Notes: generated by a model from the letters alone, not told the origin. Positions 7,785 through 16,353 are shown, numbered from the stretch's first letter. The stretch is DNA of 36,895 bases from an uncultured Bacilli bacterium (GCA_947631045.1 CANRJV010000010.1:1-36895), one strand, 5' to 3'. Made by a program: numbers and translations.

Positions 7785-8353
7785 TGGAATTACAAAATGC
7801 TATAGATGAAAGAAGAAGTATTAGAAGATTCAAAAATAAAGATGTGGAAAATCATTTAATTGAATCTTTAATTGATTGTGCTAGAAAAGCGCCATCAGCG
7901 AAAAATAGACAGCCATGGAAATTTTTAATTGTTAAAGGTAAGATAAAAGATGAAATTGCAAATATTATGATAAATCAGGTGAATGAAAGTAAAATAGATT
8001 TAGAAAAGAAATTATATAATGCTAATAATAGTGTAACAGCGACCGCTAATACTATAAAAGAAGCACCGGTATTAATACTGGTATTTAGGCCTAAAGAAGA
8101 AAATTGGCTTGTTACGGATTTATTATCGCTTGGAGCCTCAATAGAACATATTTGTTTAAAAGCTGTCGATTTAGGATTAGGCTCGTTATGGATAAGAGAT
8201 ATTATATATACAAAAGATTTAATAGAAAAGTTAGTTGGGCAACAACAAATGGAATTAAATTCCGCTATTGCCATTGGCTATCAAGATGAATATCCTAAAC
8301 CTAGGCCAAGAAAAGAATTAGAAGAAGTTTTGGAGTGGCATATAAATGAATAA
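7784..8353 (+). CDS. Nitroreductase family FMN oxidoreductase
   Basis: 189 residues from the GTG at 7784. The start is set by AGAAGGTGAG a few bases upstream and by family homology beginning at LQNAIDERRSIRRF. FMN-contact motifs are present: RRSIRRF (10-16), APSAKNRQPW (36-45) and GLGSLWI (131-137). Nitroreductase-fold enzymes reduce nitro groups, quinones or dehydrogenate bound substrates using NAD(P)H and FMN. The physiological substrate cannot be read from the sequence. The start codon overlaps the stop of the preceding amidotransferase, and its end overlaps the next start, so the three products are translationally coupled and may act in one pathway. Confidence 0.92.
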   Translation: MELQNAIDERRSIRRFKNKDVENHLIESLIDCARKAPSAKNRQPWKFLIVKGKIKDEIANIMINQVNESKIDLEKKLYNANNSVTATANTIKEAPVLILVFRPKEENWLVTDLLSLGASIEHICLKAVDLGLGSLWIRDIIYTKDLIEKLVGQQQMELNSAIAIGYQDEYPKPRPRKELEEVLEWHINE

Positions 8354-9257
8354 AGAAATATTAGGTTTTTATAAACAGACAAGTTTATTTACTGATTTAG
8401 GATTATACAAAAATTTTGCCATAAATTTACCAAACGATATCAAAGAATTATGTTTATTACAAAGAAGTCAAATTATTCATCCTTTTGATTTATGTAATGA
8501 AAAATGGAGAAGTGATACCCATTCATTTTATGGTGATATGACTAAAATTAGCAAAACAAGTTTAAATTATGAGAATGATGTATTACCTACGGCGCAATCA
8601 ATGATTGCTGAACTTTTAAGAAGAGATAAGAATTATTCTAAAGAGAGAAAAATAGAAGATAAAATTCATGTATGTTGTAGAGAACAAGCAATTTTACTGG
8701 CAAGTATTCTAAAAGCTAAGGGATTTTCAGCCCGTGTTCGTAGTGGTTTTGCCGCTTATTGCAATATGTCAAGTAAAGAGGCTGGTGATCATTGGATATG
8801 TGAGTATTATAATGATAAAGAGGAGCGATGGATTTTAGTAGATGCAGATATGTATTTTGATGATTATACATTATTAAAATACAATATTGATTTTAATTTA
8901 TTAGATATTCCAAGAAACAAATTTATCTTTGGAGCGGAAGCTTATTTGGGATTAAGATGCGGAAAATATAGTGATAATGAAATATATTATGCATCTTCTC
9001 CAAAAACTATAGGTATTAAAGCAGCTTTACATGGTTTATTTTATGATTTTCATTCTTTAATGAATGATGAAATAATTTTTTTACATTTGCCTAAGTATAT
9101 TATAGATAAAAATTTTAATTTAACGGAAGAAGAATTAAAAGAACTGGATTATTTAGCCAGTTTAATGTTAGAACCAGATGTTAACTTTTTTAAATTAAGA
9201 GAAATTTGGGATAATAATCTAAAATATAGAATAATGGCTGGCGGACTAAACGATTAA
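8346..9257 (+). CDS. Transglutaminase-like superfamily protein
   Basis: 303 residues with a transglutaminase-like core. Cys111 lies in CREQAILLASILKAKGF, followed by ARVRSGFAAY, His149 in DHWICEYY and Asp166 in WILVDADMYF. The Cys ... His ... Asp order and the 'region-around-Cys' helix are diagnostic of the fold, which includes peptidases and amide-bond-rearranging enzymes. There is no signal peptide, so it acts in the cytoplasm. It starts inside the nitroreductase gene (8-base overlap), using GGAG about 10 bases upstream. The partners (gamma-glutamyl-type hydrolase, FMN enzyme) suggest work on an amide- or peptide-containing small molecule; this is inference. Confidence 0.8.
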   Translation: MNKEILGFYKQTSLFTDLGLYKNFAINLPNDIKELCLLQRSQIIHPFDLCNEKWRSDTHSFYGDMTKISKTSLNYENDVLPTAQSMIAELLRRDKNYSKERKIEDKIHVCCREQAILLASILKAKGFSARVRSGFAAYCNMSSKEAGDHWICEYYNDKEERWILVDADMYFDDYTLLKYNIDFNLLDIPRNKFIFGAEAYLGLRCGKYSDNEIYYASSPKTIGIKAALHGLFYDFHSLMNDEIIFLHLPKYIIDKNFNLTEEELKELDYLASLMLEPDVNFFKLREIWDNNLKYRIMAGGLND

Positions 9258-9310
9258 TAAAGAAAAATACTTTTATATTGATAAATAGCTATGTAAGGAA
9301 GGAATAAAAA

Positions 9311-10105
9311 ATGGCAGTAACCAAACAAGATTTAGATAAAATAAAAAAAGAAGCTTTTTATAAAAAAATAGTTGAAATGAAAGTTTTTGAAAATTTTTTT
9401 GAAATGTTTAGTGAAAGATATCTAAAAGTTGATTATCCTTCTGCAATAACAAATCCTTTAGATATGGCTTTAGAGTTTTACAAATATTATAATTTAGATT
9501 ATTATGTTATAATCGTAAAAGCAATTCAAAATAAACAAATTGTAATTGGTGAAAATTTAGCTAAATCATATGTTGATACTAATGATGGTAAATCTTATAT
9601 ATGTCTATCGGGGGATGACTCAGATTTATTTAATCTTGTTCATGAATTTGCCCATTTTATTGATCGCAATTCTAGTCCTCATCTTATTCCGGATGAATAT
9701 TGGTTTTTGGCGGAAGTGTTTTCATTTTATATGGAGAAAAAATTAGAATTGTGGTTAGGTAATAAATATTCTGAACTTATAGTAGCGCGAAAGAGAAACA
9801 GATTGTATTTTGAATCTAAAATGGTCGAAGCAATAAAATATCAATTAAAATATGAAGAGATGTATTTAGAAAAAGGAAGCATTCGGAGTGAAGATGTAGA
9901 TCCTGAAGAAATGCAACTAATTAATCGGTATAATTATCCTAATCTTGTTAATTATTTGGTTATGTATCCACTGGCTAATGTTTTATCGGAATATCTTATT
10001 AATTTTTATGCTAATCTTTCTGATAAAGATTTATATCAAACATGTCTTTCTTTAGATTTATATGAAGTCATGGAAAATTTTAAAGATATAAAATTAGCAT
10101 TTTAG
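9311..10105 (+). CDS. Predicted zinc metallopeptidase (HEFAH)
   Basis: 264 residues. It carries a gluzincin-type zinc site: HEFAH at residues 111-115, with a likely third ligand Glu135 in WFLAEVFSF. This matches the HExxH plus downstream glutamate layout of M3-like peptidases, although the protein is much shorter than oligopeptidase F (about 600 residues) and holds little beyond the core helices. There is no signal peptide. AAGGAAGGA precedes the ATG by 8 bases. It follows the transglutaminase-like gene after about 53 bases and may be read from the same transcript. Activity and substrate are not known. Confidence 0.75.
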   Translation: MAVTKQDLDKIKKEAFYKKIVEMKVFENFFEMFSERYLKVDYPSAITNPLDMALEFYKYYNLDYYVIIVKAIQNKQIVIGENLAKSYVDTNDGKSYICLSGDDSDLFNLVHEFAHFIDRNSSPHLIPDEYWFLAEVFSFYMEKKLELWLGNKYSELIVARKRNRLYFESKMVEAIKYQLKYEEMYLEKGSIRSEDVDPEEMQLINRYNYPNLVNYLVMYPLANVLSEYLINFYANLSDKDLYQTCLSLDLYEVMENFKDIKLAF

Positions 10106-10175
10106 AAAACAAAGATGGTAGCGGTAAAACTATTATAAAATAATTAAATAAGAATTATATAACGGAGGTGCTTTA

Positions 10176-10808
10176 ATGGCTAAGGTAGTATTAGAAAAAA
10201 TAAAAAGATTATCAAATCAAGAAAAACAAAATCTTTCTTATAAAGATTTAGTTAAAATAATGGGTCAATTAGAAACTAATGAAATTATTGAACTAAGTAA
10301 TATTATTGGCTATCCTGTTTTTACAAGATTGTGTATGGGAGAATTAAAACATAAATTTGTTTTGCTACAAGATGGTGCCGCCGCAATTATTGTAAATAAA
10401 CAAGGGCAAATTTTGCTTCAATCAAGACGTGATAATGGCAAATGGGGTCTTCCTGGTGGATGTCAAGAATTGGGAGAAAGATTTGAGGATACAATAATCC
10501 GAGAAGTTAAAGAAGAAACCAATTTAGATATAAAAGAAGATAATTTAGAGTTAATCGCCGTTGTTTCTGGTAATAGTAGAAAAAATGAATATTCTAATGG
10601 CGATATTGTTTTTAATAATACTATTTTATATTGTATTAAAAAATATTCGGGAACTTTAAAATGGGATGATGAATCAAAAATGATGAGATTTTTTGATTTA
10701 GAAAATTTGCCAATTAATCAAAATGATCCTGATTTAATTGAAATATATAAAAAATCATTAAATAAAAATAGTGATAATGTTGATAATTATAAAATACAGG
10801 ATTTATGA
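10176..10808 (+). CDS. NUDIX hydrolase
   Basis: 210 residues. A NUDIX box lies at residues 95-117: Gly95, Glu101, then REVKEE (109-114) with the catalytic glutamates; the usual final Gly is Asn116. The core is preceded by an N-terminal segment of about 60 residues rich in charged residues that may be a separate small helical domain, an arrangement seen in NUDIX proteins that act on ADP-ribose or nucleotide derivatives. KWGLPGGCQELGE is the classic entry to the box. The start is set by ACGGAGGTG with good spacing. The substrate is undetermined. Confidence 0.92.
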   Translation: MAKVVLEKIKRLSNQEKQNLSYKDLVKIMGQLETNEIIELSNIIGYPVFTRLCMGELKHKFVLLQDGAAAIIVNKQGQILLQSRRDNGKWGLPGGCQELGERFEDTIIREVKEETNLDIKEDNLELIAVVSGNSRKNEYSNGDIVFNNTILYCIKKYSGTLKWDDESKMMRFFDLENLPINQNDPDLIEIYKKSLNKNSDNVDNYKIQDL

Positions 10809-10813
10809 TAATC

Positions 10814-10842
10814 TTTAACTAATCAAAAAAATATGTTATAAT
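10814..10842 (+). promoter_or_regulatory. Sigma-A-like promoter
   Basis: TTTAAC (10814-10819), 17-base spacer, TATAAT (10837-10842) with a TG extension, followed by AGGGAGG and the ATG at 10869. Confidence 0.65.
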
Positions 10843-10868
10843 GGCTAATAACAAGGGAGGTTTTATTC

Positions 10869-11819
10869 ATGAAGAAAGAAGCCGAAATAGTTCAAAAAAT
10901 TGGTAAACAATACGTAAGCGATGATTGTATCCAAGTTATGATTCCCTATCGAGATGCCATGACGTTATTAAATCAAAATGGCATATTGTTTCATAGTAAA
11001 ACCGGTTCAAATTTATATATAAATGAATATTTACATGATCAAAGAAGAAAACGTTTTCCCTATTCTAATATTCCTACTCATTATTCGAGAGTTGGTTTTA
11101 AAAAATATTCTAGTGTTAATCAATTATTGGAGTTTGAAAAACCCTATATTTGTGTAAGAGATGGTTTTATTTCTGAAAGTTTTGCTATAAAGGATAATAA
11201 CCAAGCCTTATTAATTGAAAAAGTTATGCGTGGTAGTAAAACTACAACATATATGACTTATGATGAAATATTAAATTTTCTAAATAAATCTAATGATAAT
11301 GAACAAGTTTATTACGTCTATATAGATGGATCTATGCCTAATCTTGATTATCCAATTTTTCCTAGTAAAGAGAAAATATATACTCATATTCAAATGATCT
11401 TAGCGAAAAATGTTAAAGACTTTAGAGAATATCGACAAAATTTTCCCGAAACTCAAATGGGTGAATATCTAGCAAATAATCCGCTTTTTTTGAATTATAT
11501 GGAAGCCACGATTAAAAATTTAGATCTTTCATTAGTGGATTTTAATATAGGTATAGAAAATAGTTCAAATTTGTTAATTGTAAGAGTAAATAATGGTAAT
11601 ATTACTATACAAGGTGTTATTGTAGTATTTGTTCACGAAGATGATTTTAAAGTTGATATTTATGATATTCCAGTTACGAAATTTACTTTAGAGCAATTAA
11701 AGTATGTAACTAAAATAAATCTTGCACGTGAGCCTAAAATCCCTTTAAGATTAAATCCTAGTGTGACTAGAGATGATATAAAAGAGGCGAAACAAATGGT
11801 AAGAGCTTTAAAAAAATAG
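10869..11819 (+). CDS. Conserved-looking protein of unknown function
   Basis: 316 residues, cytoplasmic, no membrane segment or signal. I do not recognise the family. The composition is that of a globular mixed alpha/beta protein. A region with alternating hydrophobic strands (NLLIVRVNNGNITIQGVIVV, about 236-255) is followed by DDFKVDIYDIPVTKFTLEQL. The C-terminus is helical and basic. It has its own promoter and an AAGGGAGG Shine-Dalgarno, and it ends at a bidirectional terminator shared with the convergent minus-strand gene, so it is a single-gene unit. Confidence 0.7.
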   Translation: MKKEAEIVQKIGKQYVSDDCIQVMIPYRDAMTLLNQNGILFHSKTGSNLYINEYLHDQRRKRFPYSNIPTHYSRVGFKKYSSVNQLLEFEKPYICVRDGFISESFAIKDNNQALLIEKVMRGSKTTTYMTYDEILNFLNKSNDNEQVYYVYIDGSMPNLDYPIFPSKEKIYTHIQMILAKNVKDFREYRQNFPETQMGEYLANNPLFLNYMEATIKNLDLSLVDFNIGIENSSNLLIVRVNNGNITIQGVIVVFVHEDDFKVDIYDIPVTKFTLEQLKYVTKINLAREPKIPLRLNPSVTRDDIKEAKQMVRALKK

Positions 11820-11840
11820 CCTATGGTATTGCTATTTTTT
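11814..11840. terminator. Bidirectional terminator between convergent genes
   Basis: Stem AAATAGC/GCTATTT with a 10-base loop, T-run on the plus side and A-run on the other side, so it can terminate both the plus gene ending at 11819 and the minus gene ending at 11870. Confidence 0.75.
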
Positions 11841-11869
11841 AATTAAAAAGCTTTCGGATAATCTTAGCT

Positions 11870-12385
11870 CTAATTATGTCTTTTTTTAGGGAAAAATTTT
11901 CTGGCCAGTTTTTGAATATCTCCTTGGCACTTTTGAGAATATTCAATTCCTTCTGGTAATTTAAATTTTAAATGGCCCTGCCTAAACAATAAAATGTCTT
12001 TTAATGAATTTAACTTAAAGTCCAAATTTTTAAATTCTGTTAGTATATCTAATTGAGCTTTTCGGTCATCTTTTGGTATTGAATCAATTTTTTGAGCCAA
12101 TGTGGCCATTTTTTTAGTGATATTTTGGCCCATTTTTATAATTTCGCCATCGGTCAAATCCTTTAGGGAATTATAATCTATCATCCAATCAATATTACTA
12201 AAAAATTCAATTGCGCTTGCCTCTTCAAATTTTATAAATTCATACCTATTACTATCATTGATTATGACGATTCCTTTTTCAAATATTTTTCTAAAGATGG
12301 ATTCAGGTATAGCCAAATCTGTATGGGTTAAATAAGCTAAATCATTTTTTTGAATATAAGCAGCATTATCTGTTATTATTTTCAT
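11870..12385 (-). CDS. Protein of unknown function
   Basis: 171 residues on the minus strand. The family is not recognised. It looks like a soluble two-part protein: an N-terminal alpha/beta half (IVIINDSNRYEFIKFEEA, about 39-56) and a helical half with many Lys/Asp residues (about 75-140). It has a good AAAGGAGG Shine-Dalgarno five bases before the ATG and a TATAAT-like -10 (minus strand, near 12402-12412). It is transcribed divergently from the gene starting at 12506/12581 and convergently with 10869-11819, sharing that gene's terminator. Confidence 0.7.
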   Translation of the reverse strand: MKIITDNAAYIQKNDLAYLTHTDLAIPESIFRKIFEKGIVIINDSNRYEFIKFEEASAIEFFSNIDWMIDYNSLKDLTDGEIIKMGQNITKKMATLAQKIDSIPKDDRKAQLDILTEFKNLDFKLNSLKDILLFRQGHLKFKLPEGIEYSQKCQGDIQKLARKFFPKKRHN

Positions 12386-12580
12386 GATAACCTCCTTTAA
12401 TATATTATAGCACGTATAATACTGCTTAGTATAATGATTTGGTTTTAAAATTTTTCATTCTATGTTAAAATAGCGGCTAGATATTAAATTATTAGGGGAG
12501 AGTTTATGAAAGAAGAAAAGACTATCATTACAAGTGAAAGCGAATTATATTTTAACTAGATACTTGTTAAACGTGATCCG

Positions 12581-13498
12581 ATGAGTACTCGTAAGTTGGT
12601 TTGGGAACCTGAAAAATTTAATTTTCGAAACATTAGTATTGGTTCTATAAATCCAGCTTATATATATGTTAATGAGATTCAAGATAAAGACGATGAATAC
12701 AAAAAGATTGCCAAATTTTTAAATATATATTTAGAGAAATATGCCAAAGAAAATAACATTCCCATTACGGATATAGATATTGAATTTATTAATTATGGCC
12801 AAACGGAATTGGTTTTTGTTCTCACAGAAAAAAGTGGCAAAAGATCTACTTTACTTGTGAAGCAACCCGTTGTTCCCTTAGGAAAAGTTAAAGAAGAAGC
12901 CCAAAATTTATTATTTCTAAAAGATAAAGATCAAAATGTTGTAGCACCGATAGATTATTTTCAAATTGGTGATCAAGAATTATTTGTCACTCCCTACATT
13001 TACCAAGCAAGATGTATTGCTAGCTATGGTTCTTGGGGAATGTATGTTCCGGAGCCTTATTATCGATTTGTGGCGTTTACTGAAGAGCAAGAAAAAATTG
13101 TTAACTGTTGTATGATTGCTAAACTTGTTAGTTTATATGATTTTGAACATCAAGAAGGAATAAGTTCTTGCAAATTAGGTGGTGGAGATTTCATGTTACC
13201 CAAAGATTGGGAAAAAGAACCCCCAACTTTACCAAATACGCTTAATAATTTATTTTTAATCGCCGCTCGGAAAAAAATAAAATGTTCTTATGATAAATAT
13301 ATATCTATTATAAGGGATGAATTTTCCCGAGTAACCATATCTGAAGATCAAAAAAATATTTTACTAAATATCCGAGGTAGAGTGCCCATGCAAATTGAAG
13401 ATATTGACTTGGGAATTGAATTAGGTCAGAAACTTATTAATTCTGAGAAATCTGGCCGGCAATTAAATAAAATTTATAAATCCAAAAATGATAAGTAA
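12581..13498 (+). CDS. Unknown protein, possible kinase-like fold, N-terminus interrupted by TAG
   Basis: 305 residues from ATG 12581. That ATG has no Shine-Dalgarno. A better start lies 75 bases upstream in the same frame: GGGGAGAG then ATG 12506, encoding MKEEKTIITSESELYFN followed by TAG (12557-12559), then ILVKRDP and the present Met. The original protein was therefore probably about 330 residues, and a nonsense change at codon 18 (CAG or AAG to TAG) forces internal re-initiation. LLVKQP near 88-93, a following EEAQNL and ELFVTPYIYQAR resemble the beta-3 lysine, helix-C glutamate and hinge of a kinase-like fold. No HxD catalytic loop is evident, so activity is doubtful. Confidence 0.6.
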   Translation: MSTRKLVWEPEKFNFRNISIGSINPAYIYVNEIQDKDDEYKKIAKFLNIYLEKYAKENNIPITDIDIEFINYGQTELVFVLTEKSGKRSTLLVKQPVVPLGKVKEEAQNLLFLKDKDQNVVAPIDYFQIGDQELFVTPYIYQARCIASYGSWGMYVPEPYYRFVAFTEEQEKIVNCCMIAKLVSLYDFEHQEGISSCKLGGGDFMLPKDWEKEPPTLPNTLNNLFLIAARKKIKCSYDKYISIIRDEFSRVTISEDQKNILLNIRGRVPMQIEDIDLGIELGQKLINSEKSGRQLNKIYKSKNDK

Positions 13499-13573
13499 AA
13501 AATATAATGCTTTATAGATAACTGTTTTTAAAGCTAAAATTAATGTAGGCAAAGTTTAGTAATTTTTAGGATT

Positions 13574-13764
13574 ATGTTAAAAAATTTATTTGAATTAATA
13601 TTAGCAATAATAACAGTAAATATGGATAATAGCCGCAGAATTTAAAATATTAGTTAAATAATTGGAAGGGCCGATCCAAGAATTATGATAAAGACTATGC
13701 CCCTTATTATTTTGAGGACCCTAAATTTGGGAAAATATTATTAAAAAATAAAAAATTAAATTAA
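13574..13764 (+). pseudogene. Decayed small gene spread over three frames
   Basis: Three adjoining frames read as parts of one small protein: MLKNLFELILAIITVNM from ATG 13574; then IAAEFKILVK and LEGPIQEL (13629-13685, separated by a TAA); then NYDKDYAPYYFEDPKFGKIL to a TAA at 13762-13764. Each part has natural residue composition and codon use, and they abut in order, so this is a gene of about 65 codons with at least two frameshifts and one stop. It looks like an N-terminal hydrophobic helix followed by a short polar tail. The family is not recognised. The rest of the 13499-13776 gap holds nothing I can identify. Confidence 0.6.
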
Positions 13765-13776
13765 GGAAAACAAAGT

Positions 13777-13829
13777 TTACAATAATCGTTGTAATGTTTC
13801 TTTACTTTTAGCATATGTTACCTTATAAT
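13777..13829 (+). promoter_or_regulatory. Promoter with upstream inverted repeat
   Basis: TTTACT (13801-13806), 17-base spacer, TATAAT (13824-13829). Just upstream lies TTACAA-N6-TTGTAA (13777-13794), an inverted repeat that fits a dimeric regulator site. Confidence 0.6.
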
Positions 13830-13865
13830 AAGGATATAAATAAATTTAGAAAGGGAGTTAATATT

Positions 13866-15299
13866 ATGAAAAAATTATCAGTTAAGACTGCTACGGGGTT
13901 GCTTTTGGTTTCTAGTATAGCTGCTGCTGGAGCTTATGTGGTAGTAGCTAATGCTAATAAAGTAAGTGATGCATATTCTAATGAGGTAAATAATGATGGT
14001 ACTAATTTTGCCGAAAATGCCATTGTAGAAGAAGTTGTCACTCCTGTAGTAGAAGATACAGAGGCAATTGTAACAGCAGAAGCGGAAGTAGAAAAAGCGG
14101 AAGCTAAAGTGGAAAGTGCTAATGAAGAAGTTAAAAAAGCCGAAGCTAAAGTAGAAGAGGCTAGTCAAGATGTTAAAAAGGCTGAGAGTAGCAAAAAAGC
14201 GGCTTTAAAAGAAGTTCAAACGGCTAGCGAAGCTATCAAAAAGGCTAGTGATGCAAAAAAGGCTGCTTTAGCGGAAGTAAAATCAGCTAAAACAACTGAA
14301 GAAAAGAAAGCCGCTGAAGCCAAAGTAAAAGCAGCTGAAAAAGAGGAAAAAGAAGCTGCTGCTGCTAAGAAAGAAGCTGATGCTAAAGCCAAAAAAGCCG
14401 AGGAAGAAGCCAAAAAAGCTCAAGAAGCTAAAAAAGCAGCCGAGGAAGCAGCTAAGAAAGCTGAAGAAGAAAAGAAAGCGGCTGAAGCTCAAAAAAAGGC
14501 TGCTGAAGAAGCGGCTAAAAAAGTAAAAGAAGCCGAAGAAAAAAGAATAGCTGATGAAAAGAAGAAGGCCGAAGAAGCCGCAAAGAAAGCTGAAGAAGAT
14601 GCTAAATTCCAAAGGATGTTAGAACTTGCTAAAAAAGGTGAAGAAAGAGATAAAGCCGAATATGAAGCTGCTGTAAAAGTCAAAGAAGACGAGGCTGCTA
14701 AAAAGAAAGCTGAAAGATTAGCACAAGAACAAGCTGAAAAAGAAGCTGCTGAAAAAGAGGCTCAAGAAAGAGCAGCAAGAGAATCAACGGCAAGTTTAGA
14801 AGCTAAATTAAAAGAAGAAGAAAATAAAGCTGCAAATCAAAAGACGCAAGAATCTACTTCAAAACCAGAAGTATATAAGATATCTGATCAATTAAGAGCC
14901 CAAATTGTTTCAACAAATAGGACAATTACATCAAAACCAGAAGTTACGACTAAAGAATTTAGTGTTGACAATTATTTAGATAAAGAAACTCTTGAAAAAT
15001 GGAGTGGTTCGGCTCTTGGAAGTGGAATTATTTGGTTTGCTCACTTTGAATGTAATACTGCTCATTGTGTCGGATTTAATGGTGGTAAGAATTTTGTTAA
15101 TGAATCTCGTCGTGGTGATGTCGATAAAATTACAGTAACAGCACCAGAGCCTAGAGAAGGTTATAAATTTGTTGGTTGGCGAGAGATTGCACCAACTGTA
15201 TATGAACGGGATTATTTAGATGAAAAAAGTGGTAAAAACATTCACGTAACAATTTCAGTTCCATCATATGAAGCTTTATACGAAACAATCGCCGGATAA
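13866..15299 (+). CDS. Secreted/surface Ala-Lys-Glu coiled-coil protein
   Basis: 477 residues from ATG 13866, chosen because AAAGGGAG precedes it and because the in-frame ATG at 13815 overlaps the promoter -10. The N-terminus is a signal peptide or anchor (MKKLSVKTATGLLLVSSIAA, then VVVANA). Residues about 60-325 are an almost pure Ala/Lys/Glu heptad-like coiled coil with repeated KKAEE and AEAKV units, recalling TolA or pneumococcal surface-protein stalks. The C-terminal 110 residues are globular, with a Cys pair (FECNTAHCVGF) and a segment EGYKFVGW ... YEALYE that resembles one beta-grasp Flg_new/InlB-type repeat. No LPXTG or other wall anchor is visible. It is a single-gene unit ending at a terminator. 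Confidence 0.8.
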   Translation: MKKLSVKTATGLLLVSSIAAAGAYVVVANANKVSDAYSNEVNNDGTNFAENAIVEEVVTPVVEDTEAIVTAEAEVEKAEAKVESANEEVKKAEAKVEEASQDVKKAESSKKAALKEVQTASEAIKKASDAKKAALAEVKSAKTTEEKKAAEAKVKAAEKEEKEAAAAKKEADAKAKKAEEEAKKAQEAKKAAEEAAKKAEEEKKAAEAQKKAAEEAAKKVKEAEEKRIADEKKKAEEAAKKAEEDAKFQRMLELAKKGEERDKAEYEAAVKVKEDEAAKKKAERLAQEQAEKEAAEKEAQERAARESTASLEAKLKEEENKAANQKTQESTSKPEVYKISDQLRAQIVSTNRTITSKPEVTTKEFSVDNYLDKETLEKWSGSALGSGIIWFAHFECNTAHCVGFNGGKNFVNESRRGDVDKITVTAPEPREGYKFVGWREIAPTVYERDYLDEKSGKNIHVTISVPSYEALYETIAG

Positions 15300-15330
15300 T
15301 TATTAAATAAAATTAATCTAATTAGAAAAG

Positions 15331-15357
15331 ACTTCTTAGAAAATAAGGAGTTTTTTT
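15331..15357 (+). terminator. Rho-independent terminator
   Basis: Stem ACTTCTTA/TAAGGAGT (one G-U pair) with a GAAAA loop and seven T. Confidence 0.8.
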
Positions 15358-15482
15358 ATTGTAAATAATTATTTGAATATGGTGTAAAATATATGTAATG
15401 CAAATTGTAAATAATTTAGTAAATATAACTATTTTAATTTATAATAATATTAGATAGATACATTTAAAAGGAGATGAACTTT

Positions 15483-16343
15483 ATGGATATTATTAATAAT
15501 CGGGTTTGGATTGAAAATACGAGTCCTCGAGTTAAAGATATTTCAAAGTTAGATTTAGAAACTTATTATACGATTAGTGTTCTTAAACAAGCCGGTGCCG
15601 AATTTGAATTGGGGCCAGCTAATCCTCCAATATATGGGGTAGGAATTTATTGTACTAATTTTAGTTTAGATGAGATTAGACAAATCTTAATTAAAAATCG
15701 TCATACCATAAGTAGGCCTTTAGAAGAAGAGACAAAAACTTATGAAAAAGAAGAGAGTATTGTTGATAGTCTTAAAGAACATCTAAAAAATTTATCTCTT
15801 CGTTATAATTTAGCTATGCTTAATGGGTCATTTGGCATGAAAGATAATGATATTAAAAGAGAAGTTATAAATACATTTAATAAAGATATAATTCCTTTAA
15901 TTGATAGTTTAACTATTGAGGATCAAGCTCGTCTTTTAAAAGATTTAAAAGATGAAGAGAGAATAGAAGATGGCGAGATAATTAAAGGAGCTATTAAAAG
16001 ACTTAATCATAATTTAGGTTTTAATGATTTAGAAACGAATGAAGATATAACTGAAGAACATGATGTCCCTACTTTAATTGCTAGTAAAATAGTAGGTCTT
16101 TTAAAAAATTATCATTTAGCTAAAAAAGAAGGTATATATGGGGCGAATAATGATATTGTTTTAAACTCTTTAGCAAATGAATTTAACAATGTAATTGTTC
16201 CATCAATTACTTCTTTATCTAGGGAAGAAAAACTTATCTTAGCGGAGAAATTAAATGATCTTTCGGCTTCCCCAGATATTGATCATAATATGGTTAATCG
16301 TTTAGTTGACGAAATAAATTCCTTAATCGGTCGAAGTAAATAA
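15483..16343 (+). CDS. Unknown protein with two internal ~87-residue repeats
   Basis: 286 residues from ATG 15483; the in-frame ATG at 15474 sits on the Shine-Dalgarno AAAAGGAG and cannot be used. The N-terminal 85 residues are a mixed domain (YYTISVLKQAGAEFELGPAN). Two helical repeats follow, about 92-176 and 196-283, aligned by NLSLRYNLAMLNGSFGMKDN with NYHLAKKEGIYGANND, then FNKDIIPLIDSLT with FNNVIVPSITSLS, then RLLKDL with LAEKLNDL. The duplication is diverged, so it is old. Soluble and cytoplasmic; the family is not recognised. It is a single unit between two terminators. Confidence 0.7.
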   Translation: MDIINNRVWIENTSPRVKDISKLDLETYYTISVLKQAGAEFELGPANPPIYGVGIYCTNFSLDEIRQILIKNRHTISRPLEEETKTYEKEESIVDSLKEHLKNLSLRYNLAMLNGSFGMKDNDIKREVINTFNKDIIPLIDSLTIEDQARLLKDLKDEERIEDGEIIKGAIKRLNHNLGFNDLETNEDITEEHDVPTLIASKIVGLLKNYHLAKKEGIYGANNDIVLNSLANEFNNVIVPSITSLSREEKLILAEKLNDLSASPDIDHNMVNRLVDEINSLIGRSK

Positions 16344-16353
16344 AACATACCCA

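Noticed and set aside
13878-14683. Several minus-strand open frames opposite the Ala/Lys/Glu coiled-coil gene
   Set aside because: They are Ser/Phe/Leu-rich antisense shadows of repetitive AAA/GCT/GAA codons, with no ribosome binding sites.
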